Shown here: piece by piece, positions 44,392-53,886 of the stretch
How the letters are laid out: the number at the start of each line of letters is the position of its first letter
Numbering within the stretch: the first letter of the stretch is position 1
Assembly (NCBI GenBank): GCA_045117995.1
Contig: JBGUOH010000001.1
Span: 1-64,000, forward strand
DNA from: RUG14515 sp045117995
GTDB taxonomy: Bacteria > Bacillota_I > Bacilli_A > RFN20 > CAG-826
DNA length: 64,000 nucleotides
Direction of reading: 5' to 3'
Program-made: the position numbers and the translations under genes
The notes under the pieces: generated by a model
Database searches by the model: none
What the model was told of the DNA's origin: nothing
Seen by the model: the letters and a program-made list of their open reading frames with translations, nothing else

Positions 44392-45957
44392 ATGGAACAA
44401 TTATTTAAACGACTCTTAGATTATTATCAAATCACGGAAGAAGATTATCAAAAACTCACCGCTCCAGTGGATGAAGATAATTTCGCTATGGGTCATAGTT
44501 TCAAAGATATCGATAAATGTGTCGAAGTAGTGAAGAACGCTATCGCGCAAAATAAGAAGATTTTCATTTATGGTGACTATGACTGTGATGGCATCATGTC
44601 CATCTCAATTTTAGTCAAAATGTTTAGCTATATTAACTATCCAGTTTCCTATCATGTACCAAGCAGATATTTAGACGGTTATGGCTTAACCCTCAAATAC
44701 GCTGAAGAATTGGTCAATGAAGGATACGGTTTACTCATTACCGTCGATAACGGAATTACCGCTTTTGAAGGCATTGAATACGCCAAAAATCATGGTCTTG
44801 ATGTCTTAATCTTTGATCATCACCAAGCTGACCCAGTTTTACCAGTTGCAGATTACATTCTTCACCCAGTTGTTTCTAACTTTGGGGAAGTAGCGACAAG
44901 CGCTGGTTTTGTGACCTTTATGTTCGCTAAGGAGTTCCTCGGTCGTTACGATAAGTATCTAGCAACGCTAGCGGCCATCTCAGTGGTGTCAGATATGATG
45001 CCACTTAGAGAGTATAATCGTAATCTTCTGAGACTAGTAATTAACCAATATGAAGATGGTGAATTCTTCAATATTGACTTGTTAAAAGAAAAAGATACCT
45101 TTAACGAATCCGCGATTGGTATGAAAATTGCCCCAAAAGTCAACGCTGTGGGACGTTTGATTGAAGATGAGGATTCTCTTAAGAAGACCGTCGAATTCTT
45201 CACCAAAGACGATAAAAACCTTCTTTTAAACTACAATGAATGGATTAATTCCGTGAACAATGAACGTAAAGACCTCACTAAACTCGCGGTTGAAAACGCT
45301 AAAGAAATCGATACAAGCAAAGATTCTATTATTGCCGTCATCAACGAAAAAGAAGGCGTTATTGGATTAATCGCTAATTATTTCGCGAAAAAGTATCATA
45401 AACCAACTATCATCTTCGCTTTAGATCAAAGTGGTGATGTCTATAAAGGCTCATGCCGCGCTCCTAAAGGTTTCAATGTGGTTGACGCCTTTAATGAACT
45501 TGATAGATTCATGCTTACCGCTGGTGGGCATGCTTCCGCGGGTGGCTGCTCAGTTAAAAAAGAGCTCTTCGAAGAATTCAAAGTGGCCTTTAACGATTTA
45601 GCAAAGACCGCTGTTATTGATGAAGGAGAGGAAGAAACCATTCCAATGTTCATTAATGATATCAACCGTGATAACTACGATTTAGTGCAATCATTTTCTC
45701 CTTTTGGAGAAACATGGCCTGCGCCTCACTTCAAATTATCACGTATTAGAACCCAATCACTCATGTATTCACGCGATACACAACATATTCTCACCAGTAT
45801 CGGTCAAACATCCCGTTTAACTGGTTTCTACTTCCCAAAAGAAAAGGTATCCGAATATCAATTCGTTGATATGATTGGTACTTTACGTTTATCAACCTAT
45901 TACACAAAAACCACAGTGGAATTCCTCATCAGCGATATTTCTATGAGCGAAAAATAA
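44392..45957 (+). CDS. recJ: single-strand-specific exonuclease RecJ
   Basis: DHH-family 5'-3' exonuclease of 521 aa for recombination and repair. The DHH domain carries GDYDCDGIMS (~62-70) and LIFDHHQADP, the metal-binding motifs. A DHHA1 domain follows with TAGGHASAGG (~380), and then an OB-like C-terminal part. It is somewhat shorter than typical RecJ (about 560-570 aa), through shorter loops rather than a missing domain. Apparently leaderless. Family proteins in the same superfamily (NrnA) are much smaller, so RecJ is preferred. Confidence 0.92.
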   Translation: MEQLFKRLLDYYQITEEDYQKLTAPVDEDNFAMGHSFKDIDKCVEVVKNAIAQNKKIFIYGDYDCDGIMSISILVKMFSYINYPVSYHVPSRYLDGYGLTLKYAEELVNEGYGLLITVDNGITAFEGIEYAKNHGLDVLIFDHHQADPVLPVADYILHPVVSNFGEVATSAGFVTFMFAKEFLGRYDKYLATLAAISVVSDMMPLREYNRNLLRLVINQYEDGEFFNIDLLKEKDTFNESAIGMKIAPKVNAVGRLIEDEDSLKKTVEFFTKDDKNLLLNYNEWINSVNNERKDLTKLAVENAKEIDTSKDSIIAVINEKEGVIGLIANYFAKKYHKPTIIFALDQSGDVYKGSCRAPKGFNVVDAFNELDRFMLTAGGHASAGGCSVKKELFEEFKVAFNDLAKTAVIDEGEEETIPMFINDINRDNYDLVQSFSPFGETWPAPHFKLSRIRTQSLMYSRDTQHILTSIGQTSRLTGFYFPKEKVSEYQFVDMIGTLRLSTYYTKTTVEFLISDISMSEK

Positions 45958-45967
45958 TAAACTGTGT

Positions 45968-45973
45968 CATAAT
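45968..45973 (+). promoter_or_regulatory. -10 box of lipoprotein at 45980 (leaderless)
   Basis: CATAAT ends 6 nt before the ATG at 45980; no SD. Confidence 0.5.
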
Positions 45974-45979
45974 GTTTCT

Positions 45980-46642
45980 ATGAAAAATTATCGTTTGTTA
46001 CTCATTCCTATTGTTTTTCTAGTTACCGCTTGCCAACAAGTGGATTTTGGTTACACAGACGAACAACATAGTAAAGGCTGGGATCATTCAAACGAAACTA
46101 GCAGTCAACTCGGAAGAGTGGATTCTTACTCATATCGTAAAGATGATACATTAGATAATAATGGCTTAACCCAAGCCAATATGACATTTAAAGACATCAC
46201 ACAATCTGAAACAAATGTTCAAGATGTCGAAAAGATTAAATCATATGTGAATATTGATAGAGACATCTTTGATCACGTGGAAAACCCATTATACTTCAGC
46301 ACAAAAGCGGAAGGTTTTGCCTTCTTAGGCGCTGATTCAACATACGTTGATGGTGAAATTACCTTCCATTTCAATCAAGAAATTAAAAATATCGAAATTA
46401 CCGCGAGACAATATAATTACGTGAAGACTTCCTTCAATGAAGATCAATTCGTCGTTGATGAGAATGTCGCTCTTAGCGTTAACGATCTAGGCTATATCAA
46501 AGTGAATGGCGAAAAGAATGAAGAAACTCAAACAGTGGCCTCAACCACATGTTCATTCCATCTTGCTACACCAAGTACATCCATTAACATAAAAGCCGGT
46601 CCATATCGCGCTATTTTGGAAAAAATCACTCTTTATTATTAA
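45980..46642 (+). CDS. small lipoprotein, unknown function
   Basis: A 220-aa lipoprotein with lipobox LVTAC (Cys18). A polar linker to ~75 leads to a domain of ~145 residues with alternating strands (GEITFHFNQEIKNIEITARQ, INIKAGPYRAILEKITLYY) like a beta-sandwich, perhaps carbohydrate-binding. It lacks the DxNxDGxxD loop and the MKKxKxLS signal of the 5.3-12.5 kb array and is not a member. No named family. A weak terminator follows. Confidence 0.75.
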   Translation: MKNYRLLLIPIVFLVTACQQVDFGYTDEQHSKGWDHSNETSSQLGRVDSYSYRKDDTLDNNGLTQANMTFKDITQSETNVQDVEKIKSYVNIDRDIFDHVENPLYFSTKAEGFAFLGADSTYVDGEITFHFNQEIKNIEITARQYNYVKTSFNEDQFVVDENVALSVNDLGYIKVNGEKNEETQTVASTTCSFHLATPSTSINIKAGPYRAILEKITLYY

Positions 46643-46665
46643 AGATTTATTAACAAGCTAAAAAT

Positions 46666-46690
46666 AAAAACGCTTTTCAGTGTTGTTTTA
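46666..46690 (+). terminator. weak terminator after the small lipoprotein
   Basis: Stem AACGCT (46669-46674) with AGTGTT (46679-46684), then a broken T run. Confidence 0.45.
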
Positions 46691-46730
46691 ACATTTTACA
46701 TGTTAGTATTTATTGCAACGAGAACCTATT

Positions 46731-48530
46731 ATGCTATTTGGAAAATACATTAATCGTTACTATCTCAAATACGCACCGTTATTCATCATTGGCATCATTG
46801 CCTTGATAGCGGTGGATTTTGTGCAGCTTTATATTCCAAAGTATTTAGGTGAAGTTGTTGATATTCTCCAAAATAACGGCGATACCTCAAGAATTGGTGT
46901 CTTAGCTTTAAAGGTTTTAGTCGTGGCAGCGATTATGTTTTTGGGCCGCTTTATCTGGCGTGTCACATTAATTAACGCTGGCTTTAAAATTGAAGCCGAT
47001 CTCCGCCATAAAATGTTCTTAAAAGCGGAGGCTTTACCAAGAGAGTATTATCATGATAATAAAGTCGGCTCAATCATGAGCTGGTTCACTAATGACTTAG
47101 AAACTATTTCCGAGTGTATGCAGTGGGGCACAATCATGGTTTTTGACGCCTTGTTCTTAAGCGCAATTACGTTACTTGAGATGTTTATGTTAGACAAAGT
47201 AATGACTTTGATTTGCTTTATTCCAATCGGTTTAATTGTCGCTTGGGGCGCTATTACAGAAAAGTACATGGCGATTAAGTGGGATCAAAGACAAAAAGCT
47301 TACGATACTTTATATGATTTCGCTCAAGAGAACTTTACGGGTATCCGTGTTATTAAAGCGTTCGTTAAAGAAACTAAAGAAATCCATGCTTTCGCTAAGG
47401 TCGCGAGAAAGAACGCGGATGTTAACGTTTCATTCGCCAGAATCTCCGTCATCTTTGATGTCTTTATTGAAGTGATTATTGTTTTAGTGTTTTCCATCAT
47501 CATGCTTTTTGGTGGCTGGTTTGTTTATAGCTTTGTAAGAAATGAACCAATTATACTCCTTGGTGGAGCGGTACAATTAACCGCTGCCAAGTTAACAACC
47601 TTTATTGGTTATATTGATATTTTGATTTGGCCAATGATTGCGATGGGTCAAATCGTTAGCATGCATTCTAGAAGCCGTGCGTCTTTAAGACGTGTCAGTG
47701 CTTTCCTTGATAGTGAAATCCGCGTTAAATCGCCAGAAAACGCCATTAAACTTGATCATATTCAAGGTAACATCACCTATAAAAACTTTAATTTCCAATA
47801 TCCTAACTACGAGGCCATTAATTTAAAGAACATCAATCTTGAAATCAAAGCCGGTGAAAGAATCGGTATTGTCGGTAAGATTGGTGGTGGTAAGACCACA
47901 TTAGTTAATCTTTTATTAATGCTTTATAACGTTGAACCAGGCACGTTGTTTATTGATGGTCATGACATTATGTCTTTAGACATTCATTCCTTAAGAGAAC
48001 AAATTGCTTATGTTCCTCAAGATAATTTCCTTTTCTCTGATTCCATTGAACACAATATCAACTTTGGTATTGAAGGCGGCACAGAAGAAACCGCGAGAAT
48101 GGGCGCTGTGTTTGCTGGCATTGATGAAGACGTTAAGGGCTTTAAGACTGGCTATCAAACGGTTTCTGGTGAAAGAGGGGTCACTCTTTCAGGTGGCCAA
48201 AAGCAAAGAATTAGTATCGCTAGAGCCTATGTTAAGAACGCACCTATTTTGATTATGGATGACTCCGTCAGTGCGGTTGACACTAAAACAGAAGAAACAA
48301 TTTTACGTAATATTAGTGAAGCAAGAAAAGGCAAAACCACTTTAGTGGTTGCTTCTCGTGTTTCTACAGTCCAAAACCTTGATAAGATTATCGTCTTAAC
48401 TGATGGTGAAGTCGAGGCTTTTGATACACCAAAGAACTTATTAAAGATTTCACCAACTTACCAAAAGATGGTGACCCTACAAGAGTTAGAAAAAGAAGTG
48501 GAAGGAGGTAAACCTGATGGCGGAAGATAA
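46731..48530 (+). CDS. ABC exporter half-transporter A (degenerate catalytic site)
   Basis: A 599-aa half-transporter: six transmembrane helices (to ~320) and a C-terminal ATPase. Walker A is GKIGGGKTT (~383), the signature LSGGQKQRISIARA is canonical, but Walker B ends MDDSVSAVD (~508) with Asp where the catalytic Glu should be. This is the pattern of the degenerate subunit in heterodimeric exporters such as BmrC and TM287. ATG 46731 is chosen over an upstream TTG. It overlaps the next gene by 14 nt. Likely substrates are drugs, lipids or peptides. Confidence 0.9.
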   Translation: MLFGKYINRYYLKYAPLFIIGIIALIAVDFVQLYIPKYLGEVVDILQNNGDTSRIGVLALKVLVVAAIMFLGRFIWRVTLINAGFKIEADLRHKMFLKAEALPREYYHDNKVGSIMSWFTNDLETISECMQWGTIMVFDALFLSAITLLEMFMLDKVMTLICFIPIGLIVAWGAITEKYMAIKWDQRQKAYDTLYDFAQENFTGIRVIKAFVKETKEIHAFAKVARKNADVNVSFARISVIFDVFIEVIIVLVFSIIMLFGGWFVYSFVRNEPIILLGGAVQLTAAKLTTFIGYIDILIWPMIAMGQIVSMHSRSRASLRRVSAFLDSEIRVKSPENAIKLDHIQGNITYKNFNFQYPNYEAINLKNINLEIKAGERIGIVGKIGGGKTTLVNLLLMLYNVEPGTLFIDGHDIMSLDIHSLREQIAYVPQDNFLFSDSIEHNINFGIEGGTEETARMGAVFAGIDEDVKGFKTGYQTVSGERGVTLSGGQKQRISIARAYVKNAPILIMDDSVSAVDTKTEETILRNISEARKGKTTLVVASRVSTVQNLDKIIVLTDGEVEAFDTPKNLLKISPTYQKMVTLQELEKEVEGGKPDGGR

Positions 48531-50280
48531 TGAAAAGCTTTTTGGCGACCATAAGATTCCCACAAGCGTAATGCTCAAGCGTTTACTTCGTTACATTCGT
48601 CCTGAATGGAAGTCTTTCCTATTCTCCTTTTTACTCATCATTTTGAATGTTGGCTTTGAAGTCATCACTCCTTTATTCATTAAAGAATTCACTAATGCAA
48701 TTGCGGACACTAGTGTGACCTTAGCCTATATCATGGGCTTATCCATTGGTTACTTCATCATTAGTATTGTTTCACAAGCGATGATTTACTTTGAAAGTAT
48801 GCTCCTACAAAAAGCGGGTCAAAGAATTGTCTATAAGCTTCGTATGGAAGTATTCGAACATATTGAAAATATGTCACAAAATCAATTCAATGCGATGCCA
48901 GTGGGCTCCTTAGTTACTAGGGTCGCTAACTATACAACCGCTTTAAGTGATTTGTTCACTAACGTATTAGTGTTATTACTACGTAATATTTTGACAGTTA
49001 TTGGTGTTTACGCTGTCATGCTCTTCTTATCATGGAAGCTATCTTTAATCCTCTTTGGATTCGTTATTTTAGTCTTTGTGGCGTCCTTAATCTTTAGAAA
49101 CATCATCACGAAGATTTACCGTAAAGAAAGACAATTAACTTCTGATATGAATACATTCTTGAATGAGAATCTTTCTGGTATGAAGATTATTCAAATCTTT
49201 AACCAAGAAGACCGCAAAGAAAAAGAATTTAACGAAAAGAATATCGCTTTAAGAAAGACCAAGTTCAATGCGATTTTAGCACACGCAATCTATCGTCCAG
49301 CGATTAACTTGTTGTATTATTCCGCCTTAGCGGTCACCTTTGTGGTGGGCTTACAGCTCAAGCTAGACGCTGGTGAAATAGTGGCCTTCTATCTCTTCTT
49401 ATCGAGATTCTTTAACCCTGTTCAAACGATTGCTGATCAAATCAATCAGATTCAAAAAGCCACAACATCAAGCGAAAGATTATTTAACCTTCTTGACGTA
49501 CCACCAGAAGTCGTCGATGTGTCAAATCCAATCCACATGGAAACATTCAAAGGCAAGATCGAGTTCCGTCATGTTTGGTTTGCTTATGAAGGTGAAGATT
49601 GGATCCTTAGAGACGTCTCATTTACCATCGAACCACATCAAACCGTGGCGTTCGTAGGCGCTACTGGCGCTGGCAAAACCACAATTCTATCTTTGATAGT
49701 GAGAAATTATACTGTGCAAAAAGGTCAAATCTTAATCGATGATGTCGATATCAACAATATTGAGATTAAGTCGTTAAGAAACGCTGTTGGACAAATGCTC
49801 CAAGATGTTTTCCTATTCACCGGCACAATTAAAAGTAATATTACCCTTCATGACGATGAGTACACAGACGAAGAAATCAATAGAGTGTGCGAATACGTGA
49901 ACGCTGATAAGTTCATCAATAAACTTGAAAAAGGTTTAGATACTGAAGTCTTAGAGAAAGGTGATAACTTCTCCCAAGGTCAAAGACAATTACTCTCATT
50001 CGCGAGAACTGTTTTACATAAACCTCAAATCCTTATTTTGGATGAAGCAACAGCGAACATTGATACAGAAACTGAAAAGCTCATCCAAGACTCTTTAGAA
50101 AAGATTAAGAATATCGGTACAATGCTTGTCGTAGCTCATAGATTATCTACTATTCAAAACGCTGATCAGATTATTGTTTTACAACATGGTGAAGTCATTG
50201 AAAAAGGTACTCATCAATCGTTGTTAAGACAAAAAGGCTACTACCACAAACTATATCTTTTACAGTTCAGAAACGACTAG
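48517..50280 (+). CDS. ABC exporter half-transporter B (catalytic)
   Basis: A 587-aa partner of the preceding gene. Six transmembrane helices are followed by an ATPase with Walker A GATGAGKTT (~381) and Walker B LILDEATANID with the catalytic Glu intact. Its signature is FSQGQRQ rather than LSGGQ, as expected in the subunit that pairs with a degenerate partner. A strong SD (AAGGAGGT) lies inside the end of the upstream gene. The pair should form one heterodimeric exporter. Confidence 0.9.
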   Translation: MAEDNEKLFGDHKIPTSVMLKRLLRYIRPEWKSFLFSFLLIILNVGFEVITPLFIKEFTNAIADTSVTLAYIMGLSIGYFIISIVSQAMIYFESMLLQKAGQRIVYKLRMEVFEHIENMSQNQFNAMPVGSLVTRVANYTTALSDLFTNVLVLLLRNILTVIGVYAVMLFLSWKLSLILFGFVILVFVASLIFRNIITKIYRKERQLTSDMNTFLNENLSGMKIIQIFNQEDRKEKEFNEKNIALRKTKFNAILAHAIYRPAINLLYYSALAVTFVVGLQLKLDAGEIVAFYLFLSRFFNPVQTIADQINQIQKATTSSERLFNLLDVPPEVVDVSNPIHMETFKGKIEFRHVWFAYEGEDWILRDVSFTIEPHQTVAFVGATGAGKTTILSLIVRNYTVQKGQILIDDVDINNIEIKSLRNAVGQMLQDVFLFTGTIKSNITLHDDEYTDEEINRVCEYVNADKFINKLEKGLDTEVLEKGDNFSQGQRQLLSFARTVLHKPQILILDEATANIDTETEKLIQDSLEKIKNIGTMLVVAHRLSTIQNADQIIVLQHGEVIEKGTHQSLLRQKGYYHKLYLLQFRND

Positions 50281-50318
50281 TTTGATACCCCTTTATTAAT
50301 ATAATCTCTTTAATTTTC

Positions 50319-50348
50319 TTGAGAAAAGTAAAGAAAAAGGGTTAAGAT
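50319..50348 (+). promoter_or_regulatory. leaderless promoter of rel
   Basis: TTGAGA (50319-50324), 18-nt spacer, TAAGAT (50343-50348), then 7 nt to ATG. Confidence 0.65.
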
Positions 50349-50355
50349 ATAGGGT

Positions 50356-52569
50356 ATGGAAAATAACAAAGCTCCAGTCAATGGTGGATACCCTCTACAT
50401 ACCTTTCAAGAAGTTGAAGACATCTACATGGTTTATATCTCCTCTAAGGAAGATAGAAGTAGAATCGAAGATGCCTATCATTTCATTTTGGAAAAGCATG
50501 AAGGCCAAACCAGAAAAAGCGGTGAACCATATTATCATCACCTTATCGAAGTAGCGTATATTCTCGCTTCTTTACAATGTGGTCCTAATACAATTATCGC
50601 TGGTCTTTTGCATGACGTTGTCGAAGACACTGATACATCCGTTGAAGATATTAAAAAGAGATGGGGCGAAGAAGTTAGCCGTATCGTTGATGCCTTAACA
50701 AAGATTCAACGTTTAAAATTATCCAAAATTACTGCAGAAGAATTTGAAGCGGAAGATCATCGTAAGATTTTCCTTGGTATGGCTAAGGATATCCGCGTCA
50801 TTTTAATTAAGCTCGCTGATAGATTACATAACTTAAGAACTTTAGGCGCTTTAAGCCGTGAAAGACAAATCGCTATTTGTAAAGAAACAATGGAAGTCTT
50901 CTCACCAATCGCTGAACGTTTAGGTTTGGACATCATCAAAAGCGAGATGGAAGATCTCTGTATTAAGTACTTAGAACCAGAAAAGTACGCTGAAATTAAG
51001 AGATTATTATCCAAAAAGACCGCACTTTTAGTGAAATCTCTTGATGGTTTGAAAAAGAGAATCGCTGATGCTTTATTTGAAAAGAAAATTCCATTCGAAA
51101 TTTCTTCTCGTGTTAAATCTATTAATTCTATTTATAGAAAGATGTACGTTAAAGGTCATCCATTTGAAGAAATCTATGATATTTTAGCCTTAAGAATTAT
51201 CACTGAGACAGATATGCAGTGTTATGAAATACTTGGTTTAATCCATCAGATGTATAAGCCAGTTCCTGGCAGATTCAAAGATTACATCGCGATGCCTAAA
51301 CCAAATATGTATCAATCCTTACATACCACAGTTGTCGGTGGTGATGGTAACTTCTACGAAGTCCAAATCAGAACTAAAGAGATGGATAACATTGCAGAAA
51401 CCGGCATCGCTGCACACTGGGCGTATAAAGAAGGCGGCTATAACTCACAAGTCGAACAAAAAGAAATTGAAAATAAATTGCACTGGTTTAGAGAATTCGT
51501 TTCTCTTTCTAGCGAATCCGAAAACGAAGGTGCATCCGAATACATGGATAACCTTAACCGTGATATTTTCGAATCTCACGTCTACGTCTTTACCCCTAAG
51601 GGTAAGGTTGTGGAACTTCCAAGTGAATCAACACCTGTTGACTTCGCCTATAGGGTACACACCAAGGTAGGCGATCAATGCGTTGGCGCGCTCGTTAATG
51701 GCGTGATGGTCCCACTTAACACCGTTCTTAAAACTGGTGACATGGTGGAAATTAAAACAAGTAGAACTTCTCCAGGTCCAAGTGAAGGTTGGTTAGACTT
51801 CGTGGCGTCATCCTCAGCGAAATCTGCGATTAGAAAGTTTATTGCCAAGAAGAACGCTGACTTGATGCGTGAAGATCGCATTATTAAAGGTAAACAAAGC
51901 TGTATCGATGCTTTCCATGAACGCGGCATTGAAGAAGCAGAAATGGTGAAGATGCTCAACACTGATAAAGTTCTTAACGAGTATCGTGTCCCAGACCTTG
52001 ATTCCTTATACGTTGCAGTATTCGGTAGAAAACCAACTGCGAACGCTTTAGTGGAATTCTTAAAGATTAAAAGACCAGTCAATCTCTCGCTCAATCTCGC
52101 TAAGAGAAGAAATGCGAAATATGATGGCTGTCCAGTATATGCGAAAGGCGCAGGCAAGATCGCCATTGCCTTAGCGAACTGCTGCACCCCTGTTCCAGGT
52201 GATGATATCGTTGGATACATTACTCGTGGTAAAGGTATTACAGTCCATAGAAGAAACTGTCCAAACGTCATGAACGAAACAGAAAGACTTCTTGAAGTCT
52301 TCTGGAGAGATGATATTGAATTTGCGACTTATCCAGTCGATATTGTCATCGAAGCAAGCGATAGAAACAACTTGCTCATGGATGTGATGAACATCTTCAA
52401 CAACGCCAAAGTGGGCGTGAATAATTTGCACGCTCGTAGCAATACGCAAAACCTGTCCGCGACTATCAGCGCGACAATAATGGTCTCAGACGCTAAACGC
52501 TTAAACGATATCTTCATTCTTTTAAAAGGTATCACCGGTGTTTACCGCGTTGACCGTGTCATTCATTAA
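50356..52569 (+). CDS. rel: bifunctional (p)ppGpp synthetase/hydrolase
   Basis: A 737-aa RelA/SpoT homolog for the stringent response. The HD hydrolase domain is intact (YYHHLIEVAYILA, LLHDVVEDTD). The synthetase has RVKSINSIYRKM, DILALRII, GRFKDYIAMPKPNMYQSLHTT and EVQIRT. TGS (VYVFTPKGKVVELPSESTPVDFAY), a zinc-finger-like segment with CCTPVPGD and a C-terminal ACT domain follow. Both activities are expected. The mRNA is probably leaderless. It heads the rel-hisS-aspS group; hisS starts 10 nt after its stop. Confidence 0.96.
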   Translation: MENNKAPVNGGYPLHTFQEVEDIYMVYISSKEDRSRIEDAYHFILEKHEGQTRKSGEPYYHHLIEVAYILASLQCGPNTIIAGLLHDVVEDTDTSVEDIKKRWGEEVSRIVDALTKIQRLKLSKITAEEFEAEDHRKIFLGMAKDIRVILIKLADRLHNLRTLGALSRERQIAICKETMEVFSPIAERLGLDIIKSEMEDLCIKYLEPEKYAEIKRLLSKKTALLVKSLDGLKKRIADALFEKKIPFEISSRVKSINSIYRKMYVKGHPFEEIYDILALRIITETDMQCYEILGLIHQMYKPVPGRFKDYIAMPKPNMYQSLHTTVVGGDGNFYEVQIRTKEMDNIAETGIAAHWAYKEGGYNSQVEQKEIENKLHWFREFVSLSSESENEGASEYMDNLNRDIFESHVYVFTPKGKVVELPSESTPVDFAYRVHTKVGDQCVGALVNGVMVPLNTVLKTGDMVEIKTSRTSPGPSEGWLDFVASSSAKSAIRKFIAKKNADLMREDRIIKGKQSCIDAFHERGIEEAEMVKMLNTDKVLNEYRVPDLDSLYVAVFGRKPTANALVEFLKIKRPVNLSLNLAKRRNAKYDGCPVYAKGAGKIAIALANCCTPVPGDDIVGYITRGKGITVHRRNCPNVMNETERLLEVFWRDDIEFATYPVDIVIEASDRNNLLMDVMNIFNNAKVGVNNLHARSNTQNLSATISATIMVSDAKRLNDIFILLKGITGVYRVDRVIH

Positions 52570-52579
52570 AGGAGAAATT

Positions 52580-53863
52580 ATGTCAGTTAATAACGTTAAA
52601 GGCACTCACGACATCATTGGTGAAGAATCCAATGCATTTGCCTACATTGAAAATCTCTTAAAACAAATATGTGATTTATTCGCATATAACGAAGTTAGAC
52701 CTCCAGTCATCGAACATAGCGAACTCTTCATTCGCGGTGTTGGTGAAGGGAGTGATATTGTCCGTAAGGAAATGTACACATTCCTTGATAAAGGCGAACG
52801 TTCTATTACATTACGTCCAGAATTCACCGCGGGCATTATGCGTTTAATCGTGCAAAATAAGTTATTAGCCACAAACGAATTACCATATAAGGTTTATTAC
52901 TGTGGTCCAGTCTTCCGTTATGAAAGACCACAACTTGGTAGATATCGTCAGTTCAACCAATTCGGTGTGGAAGCAGTGGGTAACAATTCTCCTGAAATCG
53001 ATGTAGAAACAATTACCTTAGCGTACACAATCTTAAGTTCTTTGAACTTAGAAGGCGTCACAATTAGCATTAACACTCTTGGTGATGATGAATCTAGAAA
53101 CGCTTATAAAGAAGCCTTAAAAGCTTACTTTGCTAAATATTTAGATAAGATGTGTTCGGACTGCCACAGCCGTTATGAACTTAATCCTTTAAGAATTCTC
53201 GACTGTAAGGTCCCTGAAGATCAAGAAATCGTTAAAGGCGCACCAAAGATGAAAGATTATCTTAGCGATGCCGCGAAAGAAAGATTCAATCGTGTCTTAG
53301 CCTTATTAGACGAATTAGATATTCCTTATCAAGTTGATGATACTTTAGTGAGAGGCTTAGATTATTATTCAGAAACCGTCTTTGAATTCCATTATGTTTC
53401 TAAGACTGGTAATGACTACGGCGCGATTGGTGCTGGTGGTCACTACGATAAGCTCGTTAAAGAATTAGGTGGTCCAGATGCCGCTGGCGTGGGTTTCTCC
53501 TTCGGTGTTGAAAGATTATATAGTGTCCTTAAAGACGATAATCTCTTACCAGAAGATATCAATAACCCAGTGGAAATCTACATTATGCCTCTAGGCATGA
53601 ACGCTAAAGCGATGGCCTTAAGCGTCGCTAGCGAATTACGCTTAAATGCTTATAGAACAGACATCTGCTATGAAGATGTCAAACTCGGCAATATGTTCAA
53701 GCGTGCAGAAAGAAAAGGCGCGAAATTTGCCATTATTATTGGTGATGACGAAGTCAATAAGCAAGAAGTCGTCATTAAAAACTTAACTTCTACGGAACAA
53801 AAGAGTTGTCCGTTAGATAGATTAGTCGAAACTATTTCTAAAGAAATGGGTGAAGACAAATAA
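52580..53863 (+). CDS. hisS: histidyl-tRNA synthetase
   Basis: Class II synthetase of 427 aa. Motif 1 is near the start (KGTHDIIG), motif 2 is FRYERPQLGRYRQFNQFGVE (~115-135), the histidine-specific LVRGLDYYSETVFEF stretch is present, and the C-terminal anticodon-binding domain is complete. The ATG at 52580 has SD AAAGGAG; a longer frame would overlap rel. No T-box is seen in the short gap. Confidence 0.97.
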   Translation: MSVNNVKGTHDIIGEESNAFAYIENLLKQICDLFAYNEVRPPVIEHSELFIRGVGEGSDIVRKEMYTFLDKGERSITLRPEFTAGIMRLIVQNKLLATNELPYKVYYCGPVFRYERPQLGRYRQFNQFGVEAVGNNSPEIDVETITLAYTILSSLNLEGVTISINTLGDDESRNAYKEALKAYFAKYLDKMCSDCHSRYELNPLRILDCKVPEDQEIVKGAPKMKDYLSDAAKERFNRVLALLDELDIPYQVDDTLVRGLDYYSETVFEFHYVSKTGNDYGAIGAGGHYDKLVKELGGPDAAGVGFSFGVERLYSVLKDDNLLPEDINNPVEIYIMPLGMNAKAMALSVASELRLNAYRTDICYEDVKLGNMFKRAERKGAKFAIIIGDDEVNKQEVVIKNLTSTEQKSCPLDRLVETISKEMGEDK

Positions 53864-53886
53864 TTATTAAAGATAGGAAAAGCTTT

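Noticed and set aside
45980..46642. Sixth member of the lipoprotein array
   Set aside because: Has a lipobox but neither the acidic DxNxDGxxD loop nor the shared blocks.
51675..52271. 198-aa antisense frame in rel
   Set aside because: Lies wholly opposite the ACT/TGS part of rel; composition follows the sense codon bias.
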